A stretch of DNA of 64,000 bases from Thiothrix phosphatis (lineage in GTDB: Bacteria; Pseudomonadota; Gammaproteobacteria; Thiotrichales; Thiotrichaceae). Of the stretch, positions 17,384 to 25,088 are shown piece by piece. The notes under the pieces are model-generated. The model was not told the DNA's origin. It saw only the letters and a program-made list of their open reading frames with translations, and did not search any database. Position 1 is the stretch's first letter, and the number at the start of each line of letters is the position of its first letter. The DNA lies in assembly GCF_035668035.1 (NCBI RefSeq), contig NZ_JAYMYJ010000160.1, positions 1 through 64,000 on the forward strand, written 5' to 3'. The position numbers and the translations under genes are program-made.

Positions 17384-18724
17384 TCACTTGCCTATGCAGA
17401 ATGAACTGAAGATTTCCCCCAGCAGGTCATCCGGCGTAAACCTGCCTGTGATCTGCCCCAAAGCCTCCTGCGCCGCCCGCAATTCTTCCGCCATCAGTTC
17501 ACCGGCGTTAAAGGTGCGCAACTGGATTTCAGCGCGCCCAACTGCCGCCTGGGTTTCCGCCAATGCCTGCAAGTGACGGCGGCGGGCGATGAAGGTGTCT
17601 TCCACTTCCCCCTGATAGCCCATGCAAGCCTTGAGTTCGGCGCGCAAGGCGTCAATCCCCTGGGCGTATTTGGCGGAAATGTAGAGGTGTCCGCCCTGTT
17701 TGCCGGGTGCCTTGCCGCTGAGGTCAATCTTGTTGTGCACGGTAATGCGTGGCAGGTGGGGCGGCAGCCGGGCGAGGATGTCGGCGTTTTCCGGCTCCTC
17801 ATGGCCCGTGTCATCCACCAGCAACAGGAGCAGGTCGGCGCGTCCGATTTCCTGCCAGGCGCGCGCAATGCCGATCTTTTCCACCGGATCGTCACTATCA
17901 CGCAACCCAGCTGTATCGACAATGTGCAGTGGCATCCCGTCCAGATTGATGCGTTCACGCAACACGTCGCGGGTAGTCCCGGCGATGTCGGTGACAATCG
18001 CGGTTTCCTGCCCGGCCAACGCATTCAGCAGGCTGGATTTGCCTGCGTTGGGGCGGCCAGCGATCACCAAATGCATGCCGTCACGCAGCAGGCTGCCTTG
18101 TTGCGCCTTGCCGGAAATGACTTGCAGTTGCTGTTTGATGTTTTCAAGCCGCCGGGTGACTTCGGCGTCCGCCAGGAAATCGATTTCCTCATCTGGAAAA
18201 TCGAGGGCTGCCTCCACATACACGCGCAGCTCAACCAGTCCGGCCAACAGGGTGTCAATTGCGGCGGAAAACTCCCCCTGCAAGGAGCGCAACGCCGAAC
18301 GCGCCGCCTGTTCCGAACCGGAGTCAATCAGGTCAGCGATGGCTTCCGCTTGCGCCAGATCCAGTTTGCCGTTGAGGAATGCGCGCTCGGAAAACTCCCC
18401 TGGCCGCGCCAGCCGGGCGCCCAGTTCCACGCAGCGCCGTAGCAGCATATCCAGCACCAACGGGCCGCCATGCCCCTGCAATTCCAGCACATCCTCGCCG
18501 GTAAACGAATGCGGGGCAGGGAAGAACAGGGCGACGCCATCATCCAACGGCGACCCGTCGGCGGCGCGGAACACCCGGTGCAGTGCTTTACGCGGGGCAG
18601 GTGACAGCCCCAGGATATTGACAGCAAGCTCAGGAGCCAGCTTGCCGGAAACCCGGACAATCCCGACCCCGCCGCGCCCCTGTGGGGTCGCCACCGCTAC
18701 GATGGTGTCGGGATTGTCCCACAT
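17384..18724 (-). CDS. mnmE: tRNA modification GTPase MnmE
   Basis: With MnmG it installs the cmnm5 group on wobble uridine 34 of certain tRNAs. The 446-residue protein has an N-terminal formyl-THF-binding domain (1-120), a helical domain, an inserted G domain with G1 GRPNAGKS at 223-230, G3 DTAG at 270-273 and an NKID G4, and the C-terminal Cys-Ile-Gly-Lys. It lies 13 bases after yidC in the conserved origin-proximal order. mnmG, its partner, is not in the window. Confidence 0.97.
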   Translation of the reverse strand: MWDNPDTIVAVATPQGRGGVGIVRVSGKLAPELAVNILGLSPAPRKALHRVFRAADGSPLDDGVALFFPAPHSFTGEDVLELQGHGGPLVLDMLLRRCVELGARLARPGEFSERAFLNGKLDLAQAEAIADLIDSGSEQAARSALRSLQGEFSAAIDTLLAGLVELRVYVEAALDFPDEEIDFLADAEVTRRLENIKQQLQVISGKAQQGSLLRDGMHLVIAGRPNAGKSSLLNALAGQETAIVTDIAGTTRDVLRERINLDGMPLHIVDTAGLRDSDDPVEKIGIARAWQEIGRADLLLLLVDDTGHEEPENADILARLPPHLPRITVHNKIDLSGKAPGKQGGHLYISAKYAQGIDALRAELKACMGYQGEVEDTFIARRRHLQALAETQAAVGRAEIQLRTFNAGELMAEELRAAQEALGQITGRFTPDDLLGEIFSSFCIGK

Positions 18725-18737
18725 GAAACGCCAACCC

Positions 18738-20408
18738 TCAGGCGTGGCCGATCAGTTTCTTGTTGATGTACCACTGTTGGGCCATCGACAACCCGCTATT
18801 GACCACCCAGTACAAGACCAGGCCCGCCGGGAAGAACAGGAACATCACGGTGAAAATGATCGGCATGAACTGGAAGATTTTCTGCTGCATCGGGTCAACC
18901 TGCGGCGGGTTGAGCTTCTGCTGGAAGAACATGGAGGCGCCGTAAATCAGCGGCAGCACGAAATACGGGTCCATGATGGACAAATCCTTGTACCACAGGA
19001 TCCAGGGAGCCTGACGCAGCTCCACACTTTCCAGCAGCACCCAGTACAAGCCCATGAACACCGGAATCTGCAACAGGATCGGCAGGCAGCCGCCCAGCGG
19101 ATTGATTTTTTCCTTGCGGTAAATCTCCATCATCGCCTGCTGCTTGCCTTGCGGATCCTCTGCAAAACGTTCGTTGATGTCTTTCAACTTGGGCGAAATC
19201 GCCTTCATTTTCGCCATCGACTTGTAACTGACAGCCGAAGGCCAGAAGAACACGCCCTTGATGATCACCGTCAGCAGGATGATGGTCCACCCCCAGTTGC
19301 CCACAGCCTTGTGGATCAACTGCATCAGCCAGAAAATCGGTTTGGAAATGAAGGCGAAAATGCCGTAGTCCACCGTCAGGTCCAGGCCATCGGCAATCTT
19401 CGCCAAGGTGTCCTGATCCTTCGGCCCCACGTAAAAGCTATCCTTGAAAACGCCCGTAGCGCCTGGCGCGATCTGCTGGGCAGGGCTGCGCATCCCCAAC
19501 ACGTAGCCAGGGACACCCTGGGTTTGGGTCAACATGCTGTAGTATTGTTCATCCTGCCCATTCGGCGGCACCCAGGCGCTAACGAAATAGTGCTCCAGCA
19601 TCGCCACCCAGCCATTCTTGGCGGTTTCATTCAATGGCGTATTTTCCTTCGCCAGTTTCTCAATGTCGCTGAAAGACAGCTTGGCGAATTTGCCTTCGTG
19701 ATAATAAGCCCCACCAACATAGGCACTGACACCACCCAACATGCCGCCAGTCCGTGGCGGGGGCGGGCCGTGCTTGAGTTGGGCGTAAGCCGTGCCGCTC
19801 CAGACATTGGCGGAGTGGTTGGCCACTTCGTGTTCAACCCCCACCAGAAAACTGCCGCGCTTAAAAATAAAACGTTTCGTCACCATGACGCCATTCGCCC
19901 CCAGCCAGGTCAACGGCACCACCAGTTCATTCTGGCCTTCCGCCAATGTGTATTCAGGCTGTGCCGCCGTGTAGGCAGCCAAATGGTCAGGGGCCAGCGC
20001 CTTGGCGTCTGTCCCTGGCATCGCCTGATGCTGCAAACCGGACTGGGCCACGTAGTTGCGGCCTTGCAAGTCCAAAATTTTCACCGGTTTGTCTGCCTCA
20101 TCCAAACTGACCGGATAGGTCGGCAAATCGGCCTCGAGAATTTCACCGCCGCGGGTATTGATCCTAAGCAACAGTTTGTCAGTGCGCACTGTGACTGTTT
20201 GCCCGCCAGCGGCGTTAGCCTCCTGGCCTGGCAAAGCGGCGGCACTTGCCGTTGGCACATCCTGCACATTGCCGTTGGCAGCAGGTGCGCTGGACAAGGT
20301 GGCTGCCGTTGTCGGCGGTTTTGGCGCATGATCTTGCTGCCAAGTTGTCCAAGTCAGGAACAAGACGAACAGCAGCATGAGATACAGGAGGGGACGTTGG
20401 GAATCCAT
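18738..20408 (-). CDS. yidC: Membrane protein insertase YidC
   Basis: Inserts and folds inner-membrane proteins alone or with SecYEG. The 556-residue protein shows the Gram-negative layout: N-terminal helix (about 6-23), a large periplasmic beta domain, then the conserved membrane core (helices from about 350 onward), with PLGGCLPILLQIPVFMGLYW and the C-terminal MFLFFPAGLVLYWVVNS segment. The ATG at 20408 (MDSQRPLLY) is the family start. The gene follows rnpA after only 26 bases, so yidD, usually found between them, is absent here. Confidence 0.97.
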   Translation of the reverse strand: MDSQRPLLYLMLLFVLFLTWTTWQQDHAPKPPTTAATLSSAPAANGNVQDVPTASAAALPGQEANAAGGQTVTVRTDKLLLRINTRGGEILEADLPTYPVSLDEADKPVKILDLQGRNYVAQSGLQHQAMPGTDAKALAPDHLAAYTAAQPEYTLAEGQNELVVPLTWLGANGVMVTKRFIFKRGSFLVGVEHEVANHSANVWSGTAYAQLKHGPPPPRTGGMLGGVSAYVGGAYYHEGKFAKLSFSDIEKLAKENTPLNETAKNGWVAMLEHYFVSAWVPPNGQDEQYYSMLTQTQGVPGYVLGMRSPAQQIAPGATGVFKDSFYVGPKDQDTLAKIADGLDLTVDYGIFAFISKPIFWLMQLIHKAVGNWGWTIILLTVIIKGVFFWPSAVSYKSMAKMKAISPKLKDINERFAEDPQGKQQAMMEIYRKEKINPLGGCLPILLQIPVFMGLYWVLLESVELRQAPWILWYKDLSIMDPYFVLPLIYGASMFFQQKLNPPQVDPMQQKIFQFMPIIFTVMFLFFPAGLVLYWVVNSGLSMAQQWYINKKLIGHA

Positions 20409-20434
20409 GGGTAACGCAATCCGGTTATTAACGG

Positions 20435-20818
20435 TTAGGGCAGGGCAGATCCAGCGGTTTGCCCAGACCCGGCAGAGTATAGCTTGTGCAAACGCAACCA
20501 TAAACCTTCCAGTTGCTGGAAAAGCTCCGTGTTGCTCATGGTGAGGACTTCAGCGCGGCACATGACCACGATGTCGACAGATGGAAGGGATCCTTGATGT
20601 TGGCGGAAGCTTTCACGCACCAGCCGCCGGATGCGGTTACGTTCATGAGCCCGCCGCAACGTTTTCTTGGCAATCGCCATCCCCAGCCGGGGAAACCCAT
20701 CCTGGTTCAAAACTACGCGCGCTCCCAGGCCATTGACATGAAGGCGCTTGCCGTGCTGGAAAACCCGCTGGAACTGTTCCGGGCGGGTCAGGCGCACATT
20801 GCGCGGGAAGCTCGCCAC
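20435..20818 (-). CDS. rnpA: Ribonuclease P protein component
   Basis: Protein cofactor of RNase P, binding the 5' leader of pre-tRNA. The 127-residue protein carries the family core RLGMAIAKKTLRRAHERNRIRRLVRESFR, including the RNR motif. The start is a GTG at 20818; E. coli rnpA also uses a weak start. The frame stays open upstream into rpmH without another ATG/GTG, so the exact start is slightly uncertain. It sits 25 bases downstream of rpmH. Confidence 0.95.
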   Translation of the reverse strand: MASFPRNVRLTRPEQFQRVFQHGKRLHVNGLGARVVLNQDGFPRLGMAIAKKTLRRAHERNRIRRLVRESFRQHQGSLPSVDIVVMCRAEVLTMSNTELFQQLEGLWLRLHKLYSAGSGQTAGSALP

Positions 20819-20843
20819 TTCCTGCCGGTCGGTAACCAGCGCC

Positions 20844-20978
20844 TTACGGGATCAGGCGTGCGCGGCCTTTGGCGCGGCGGGCGCTCAATACCTTACGGCC
20901 ATCAGCCGTCGCCATGCGGGCGCGAAAGCCGTGGGTGCGGGCGCGATGCAGCTTGCTTGGTTGATAGGTTCTTTTCAT
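20844..20978 (-). CDS. rpmH: 50S ribosomal protein L34
   Basis: A 44-residue, Arg/Lys-rich ribosomal protein beginning MKRTYQPSKLHRARTHGFRA and ending GRARLIP, a full match to the L34 pattern. It is the first gene of the rpmH-rnpA-yidC-mnmE-cupin run and has a good promoter at 21064-21092. Confidence 0.98.
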   Translation of the reverse strand: MKRTYQPSKLHRARTHGFRARMATADGRKVLSARRAKGRARLIP

Positions 20979-21063
20979 GACAAAACACCAGATGATTCAT
21001 AAAACCGTTGATTGTGCTGCCCAGAAAAAATTTCAACTTCCTGACCAGCCAAAAAGGTGAGGC

Positions 21064-21092
21064 ACATTAAGGGATTGCACTAATTTTGTCAA
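21064..21092 (-). promoter_or_regulatory. Sigma-70 promoter of rpmH-rnpA-yidC-mnmE
   Basis: On the minus strand TTGACA (21087-21092), exactly 17 bp, then TAATGT (21064-21069), about 85 bases before the rpmH ATG. The -35 box is perfect and the spacing ideal. Confidence 0.75.
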
Positions 21093-21124
21093 GCCCGTGA
21101 TCAAGTGGCGGCGCTAGCTTGCGC

Positions 21125-21154
21125 TTGTGGATAACTCTGCCGGACGTCTATAAT
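21125..21154 (+). promoter_or_regulatory. dnaA promoter with DnaA box over the -35 element
   Basis: TTGTGG (21125-21130), 18-bp spacer, perfect TATAAT (21149-21154), about 58 bases before dnaA. A perfect reverse DnaA box TGTGGATAA occupies 21126-21134, covering the -35. Binding of DnaA there would block RNA polymerase, so autorepression of dnaA is likely. Confidence 0.75.
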
Positions 21155-21211
21155 TGAGGGTTCCAACACCGCATTTCCCATCCGTTTCAATCACCCTGGA
21201 ACCGTTTTGCT

Positions 21212-22609
21212 ATGCTCTGGCAACAATGCTTACAACAGCTTGAACAGGAAGTCCCTGCCTATGAAATCAACACTTGGCTGCGGTCCCTGCATGCGGTTGA
21301 AAAGCGGCACGCCCTGTATCTGCTGGCACCTAACACCATTGTCCTGCAACAGGTGCATGAACAATACCTGCCGCGCATCCTGTTCCATTCCCGCATCCTG
21401 ACCGGCGACAACGCATTTGACGTGTTGCTGCAGATTGGCTCTTCTGCGCCGCCCACGGTGACGCCATCCGCTGCCAGCCAAACACCGCCGACAACGCCTG
21501 CCCATCCTGCGGTGTTGCCCGGACCAAACACAAACACTGGGCAAACGCCAGCGCCTTCCACACCCACGCCGATCAGCGAGCGTTTCACCAATGCCTTGAA
21601 CCCGCGCATGACCTTTGACAATTTTATCGAAGGCAAATCCAACCAACTGGCTTGCGCCGCCGCCCAACAGGTCGGCGACCACCCTGACACCACGTATAAC
21701 CCACTGTTCATTTATGGCGGGGTCGGGCTTGGCAAAACCCATCTGATGCATGCCATTGGCAACCGCATCATGGAACGGGAGGCTGGGGCGCGGGTGATTT
21801 ACGTTTATGCCGAGCGCTTCGTCAATGACATGATTTCCGCCATCCGCAATTCGCGGATGGAAGAATTCAAGCAATACTACCGTAGCGTCGACGCGCTGCT
21901 GATTGACGACATCCAATTTTTTGCTGGCAAAGACCGCTCAATGGAAGAGTTCTTCCATACCTTCAATGCCTTACTGGAAGGCCAGAAACGTATCATCCTT
22001 GCCAGCGACAAATTCCCACGCGACCTTGAAGGGATTGAAGACCGCCTGAAGACCCGCTTCAACTGGGGGTTGACTGTACAGATCGAATCGCCGGATATGG
22101 AAACCCGTGTCGCCATCCTGCGCAAGAAAGCCGAAGACGCCGGTTTGCGCCTGCCCAACGATGTCAGTTTCTTCATCGGCAAGCGCTTCCACTCCAATAT
22201 CCGCGACTTGGAAGGCGCATTGCAACGGGTAATCGCCAGCATGCGCCTCAAGTGCGTCGCCCATGTGACCATGGATTTTGTGCAGAATGCCCTGCGCGAC
22301 CAGTTGGCCAGCCAGGACAAGATGGTGTCGGTCGCCAACATCAAGAAGGTGGTGGCGCAATATTACAATATCCGGATAACCGATATGGATTCCAAAAGCC
22401 GCACCCGCTCACTGGCGCGGCCGCGCCAAATTGCCATGGCATTGGCCAAGGAGCTGACCAATCACAGTTTGCCCGAAATCGGCGATGAATTTGGTGGCCG
22501 CGACCATACCACCGTACTGCACGCCCAACGCAAGGTTGCAGAACTGCGGGGGTCAGACCCCAAGCTGGAGGAGGAATACCGCATCTTGTTCCGCACCTTA
22601 ACAAGCTGA
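21212..22609 (+). CDS. dnaA: Chromosomal replication initiator DnaA
   Basis: Binds DnaA boxes at oriC and opens the origin in its ATP form. The 465-residue protein has domain I (about 1-75), a Pro/Thr-rich linker domain II (78-120), the AAA+ domain with Walker A GGVGLGKT at 169-176 and Walker B LLIDDIQFF near 230, and the domain IV DNA-binding signature GRDHTTVLHAQRK near the C-terminus. Lies directly before oriC and dnaN. Confidence 0.98.
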   Translation: MLWQQCLQQLEQEVPAYEINTWLRSLHAVEKRHALYLLAPNTIVLQQVHEQYLPRILFHSRILTGDNAFDVLLQIGSSAPPTVTPSAASQTPPTTPAHPAVLPGPNTNTGQTPAPSTPTPISERFTNALNPRMTFDNFIEGKSNQLACAAAQQVGDHPDTTYNPLFIYGGVGLGKTHLMHAIGNRIMEREAGARVIYVYAERFVNDMISAIRNSRMEEFKQYYRSVDALLIDDIQFFAGKDRSMEEFFHTFNALLEGQKRIILASDKFPRDLEGIEDRLKTRFNWGLTVQIESPDMETRVAILRKKAEDAGLRLPNDVSFFIGKRFHSNIRDLEGALQRVIASMRLKCVAHVTMDFVQNALRDQLASQDKMVSVANIKKVVAQYYNIRITDMDSKSRTRSLARPRQIAMALAKELTNHSLPEIGDEFGGRDHTTVLHAQRKVAELRGSDPKLEEEYRILFRTLTS

Positions 22610-22832
22610 GGATAACCCCAGGGATAAACCTGCTGACAAGCTGTGGATAAGTTTTGCATGGAATGTTATCCACAGCTTGTTGACAACAAGACAGGCCAGG
22701 CAGACACAAGTTCTTTCCACAACATAAAGCTGTGTTTAGGACAGCAAATCAGATAGATAGTATATTTATCCACAAGCTTGTGGACGCTTTATTATTATTA
22801 TGAGTTCTTTTATATATTAAGATAGATGAATA
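22610..22832. other. Chromosomal replication origin oriC
   Basis: The 223-bp dnaA-dnaN spacer carries DnaA boxes TGTGGATAA (22642-22650), TTATCCACA (22666-22674) and TTATCCACA (22766-22774), with weaker copies (GGATAACCC and GGGATAAAC near 22611 and 22621, TGTGGACGC at 22779). It ends in an AT-rich tract (22789-22832) with a TTATTATTATTA run, fitting a DNA-unwinding element. The run directly after the box and a GC step resembles the DnaA-trio arrangement. Position and content both match a gammaproteobacterial-type dnaA-dnaN origin. Confidence 0.85.
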
Positions 22833-23942
22833 ATGAGATTGATCCAAACCCGTGAACATCTGCTTGAGTCTTTGCAAGCAACCCTAGGAGCCATTGAAAA
22901 GCGGCATACCTCCCCTATTCTGGAAAATGTGCTGCTTCGCATTGAGGGCAAACAGTCATTCTGGAGAGGAACTGACTTGGAATTGGAAATTGCCACCCAT
23001 GCGCCCATTATGGATGGTGTTGCTGGGGAAATTACCTTGCCTGCCCGCAAATTGGCCGATATTTGCAAATCCTTGCCTGCTGAAAGCATCGTCAACTTAG
23101 ACGTCCAAGATGACAAACGCGCCCGTGTCACCTCAGGGCGTAGCCGGTTTGAACTGGCCACCCTACCTGCCAGTGAATTTCCTGATCTGGATGACATTGG
23201 GGAAGTCCAAAACTTTGAGCTGCCGGAAAACGCCCTCAAGCATTTGTTGGACAGCGCCTCCTTTGCAATGGCGAACCAAGACGTCCGCTATTACCTGAAC
23301 GGCATGTTGCTGGAAGTGGGTTCGGAAGGGATACGGACAGTCGCCACTGATGGCCACCGTCTTGTCCTATGTTTTCAAAAGCTTGGAATGCCAGAACTGG
23401 GACAGCCCCGGCAGATGATCATTCCCCGTAAAGGGGTGCTGGAGTTGTCACGTTTATTGCGGGCTGACTCCCAAACACCTGTGCAGGTGCAAGTGAGCCA
23501 GAACCATCTGCGGACAAAACTGGATAACCTGCGTTTCACCACCAAGCTGGTGGATGGGCGTTACCCTGATTACCGCGCCGCTGTCCCTGGCGGTGGGCAG
23601 GTCCAGGTCGATTTAGACCGCAAGGCTTTCCGTGACATGCTTAACCGGGTGGCAATCCTTTCCAATGAAAAATTCCGTGGTGTGCGCCTGACATTGGGCG
23701 ATAACCTGCTACAAGTGCAAGCGCATAATCCGGAACAAGAGATGGCAAGTGATGAGCTCGATGTGGCCTATAACGGCAACGAATTCAGCATTGGTTTCAA
23801 CGTGACGTATTTGTTGGATGCGGTCAACCACCTGTCCAGTGACACGCTGCAACTGCAATGCAACTCGCCGGAAAGCAGCGCATTGCTGACTGACCCGAAC
23901 GATGACAGCATACGCAACGTCATCATGCCGATCCGTTTGTAA
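22833..23942 (+). CDS. dnaN: DNA polymerase III beta subunit (sliding clamp)
   Basis: Ring-shaped processivity clamp of the replicase. The 369-residue length and three-fold repeated clamp fold are as expected: N-terminal KRHTSPILENVLL, middle DGHRLVL, and the C-terminal NVIMPIRL that closes the hydrophobic cleft binding polymerase and MutS-type partners. The start is at the edge of the AT-rich oriC tract with a poor ribosome-binding sequence. Confidence 0.98.
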   Translation: MRLIQTREHLLESLQATLGAIEKRHTSPILENVLLRIEGKQSFWRGTDLELEIATHAPIMDGVAGEITLPARKLADICKSLPAESIVNLDVQDDKRARVTSGRSRFELATLPASEFPDLDDIGEVQNFELPENALKHLLDSASFAMANQDVRYYLNGMLLEVGSEGIRTVATDGHRLVLCFQKLGMPELGQPRQMIIPRKGVLELSRLLRADSQTPVQVQVSQNHLRTKLDNLRFTTKLVDGRYPDYRAAVPGGGQVQVDLDRKAFRDMLNRVAILSNEKFRGVRLTLGDNLLQVQAHNPEQEMASDELDVAYNGNEFSIGFNVTYLLDAVNHLSSDTLQLQCNSPESSALLTDPNDDSIRNVIMPIRL

Positions 23943-23960
23943 ACAACGGAAACTTAGCGT

Positions 23961-25088
23961 GTGTGGTTAAGCAAGGTCGCTGTCAGCAATTGCCGTATTG
24001 TCGCTTACACCGAACTGGAGTTGGCGGCACATGTCAATGTGTTGTACGGGGATAACGCCTCCGGTAAATCCAGCTTACTGGAAGCGTTGGCGGTTTTGTC
24101 CCGTGGCCGTTCATTTCGCACGCCGCGCATCAACGAATTGATAACACGCGGTGCGGATGAGCTAACAGTCAGCGTCAGGGTGGAAGATGGCGTTGCAGGT
24201 GGCAGTTACCCTGCTGGCATCTGCAAAAGCAGCCAAGCCACCCGTATCCGCATCAACCATGCTGATGTGGCGCAACAGGCGGAACTGAGCGCCCATATCC
24301 CACTTACCTTGATTCATCCCGCGTCGGTGGATTTGGTGACCGGAGGGCCTGCCATACGGCGGGCATTCCTGGATTGGATTGCGTTTTACCGCTTCACAGA
24401 TTTCAACTCAACTTGGCGCAACTATCAACGCATCCTTAAGCAAAGGAACGCTTGCTTGCGCGATGCCAAGCAACGCCACGCACTGCCCCAATGGACAGAA
24501 CAATTGATCGCGTTGCAACCAATACTGTATCGGTACCGGCTTCAGGCATTAGATGTCCTGCAATATACCTTGCAAGGCAACTCGGCATTACTGGCGAATT
24601 TAGGCTTGCCCTTGTTGCAACTCAGCACGGGCTTTCCGGCCAATGTCGATGTGGAGAACCGCCAACATCTGGAACAATTCTTCCGGGAACGATCAGGACA
24701 GGAACAGAAGCAGGGTTTCAGCCTCTATGGTGCCCACCGGACGGATTTGCATATCTTGCTGGATGGGGTTCCGGCGGTTCGGGTAGCCTCACGGGGCCAG
24801 CTCAAATTGCTGGCTGTCGCCTTGCTGCTTGCACAAAGCCATACAACTGCCGAGACGGAGGCAAAACGCGGTATAATAGCGATTGACGATCTTGCTTCAG
24901 AACTGGATGAGTCCAATCAGCAAGCATTGTACAATACGCTGCGCACAATGCAGCAGCAGTTGATTATTACCGGCGCTCATTACGAACCCTTGCGCAGATG
25001 GTTTGCCGATGCCCGTGTGTTTCACGTGAAACAGGGGAAAATGGTCTGCCAAGAAGCGCAGCGTTACACAAAAATGGATAAGACATGA
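23961..25088 (+). CDS. recF: DNA replication and repair protein RecF
   Basis: SMC-like ATPase that loads RecA at gapped DNA with RecOR. The 375-residue protein has Walker A GDNASGKSS at 30-38, the ABC signature region near LKLLAVALLLAQ, and Walker B IAIDDLASELD. Start is a GTG 18 bases after dnaN. The stop overlaps the gyrB start by four bases (ATGA). A perfect parS palindrome is embedded in the coding sequence at 25018-25033. Confidence 0.96.
   Translation: MWLSKVAVSNCRIVAYTELELAAHVNVLYGDNASGKSSLLEALAVLSRGRSFRTPRINELITRGADELTVSVRVEDGVAGGSYPAGICKSSQATRIRINHADVAQQAELSAHIPLTLIHPASVDLVTGGPAIRRAFLDWIAFYRFTDFNSTWRNYQRILKQRNACLRDAKQRHALPQWTEQLIALQPILYRYRLQALDVLQYTLQGNSALLANLGLPLLQLSTGFPANVDVENRQHLEQFFRERSGQEQKQGFSLYGAHRTDLHILLDGVPAVRVASRGQLKLLAVALLLAQSHTTAETEAKRGIIAIDDLASELDESNQQALYNTLRTMQQQLIITGAHYEPLRRWFADARVFHVKQGKMVCQEAQRYTKMDKT
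25018..25033. promoter_or_regulatory. parS centromere site inside recF
   Basis: TGTTTCACGTGAAACA, the exact 16-bp chromosomal parS palindrome bound by ParB. It lies within the last 70 bases of recF, about 2.3 kb from oriC. ParA/ParB genes are outside the window. Confidence 0.9.

Noticed and set aside
17700..20414. Long open frame (904 codons) on the plus strand
   Set aside because: It is antisense to mnmE and yidC, which are both unmistakable; composition is Arg/Ser/Pro/His-rich as expected for a GC-driven shadow frame.
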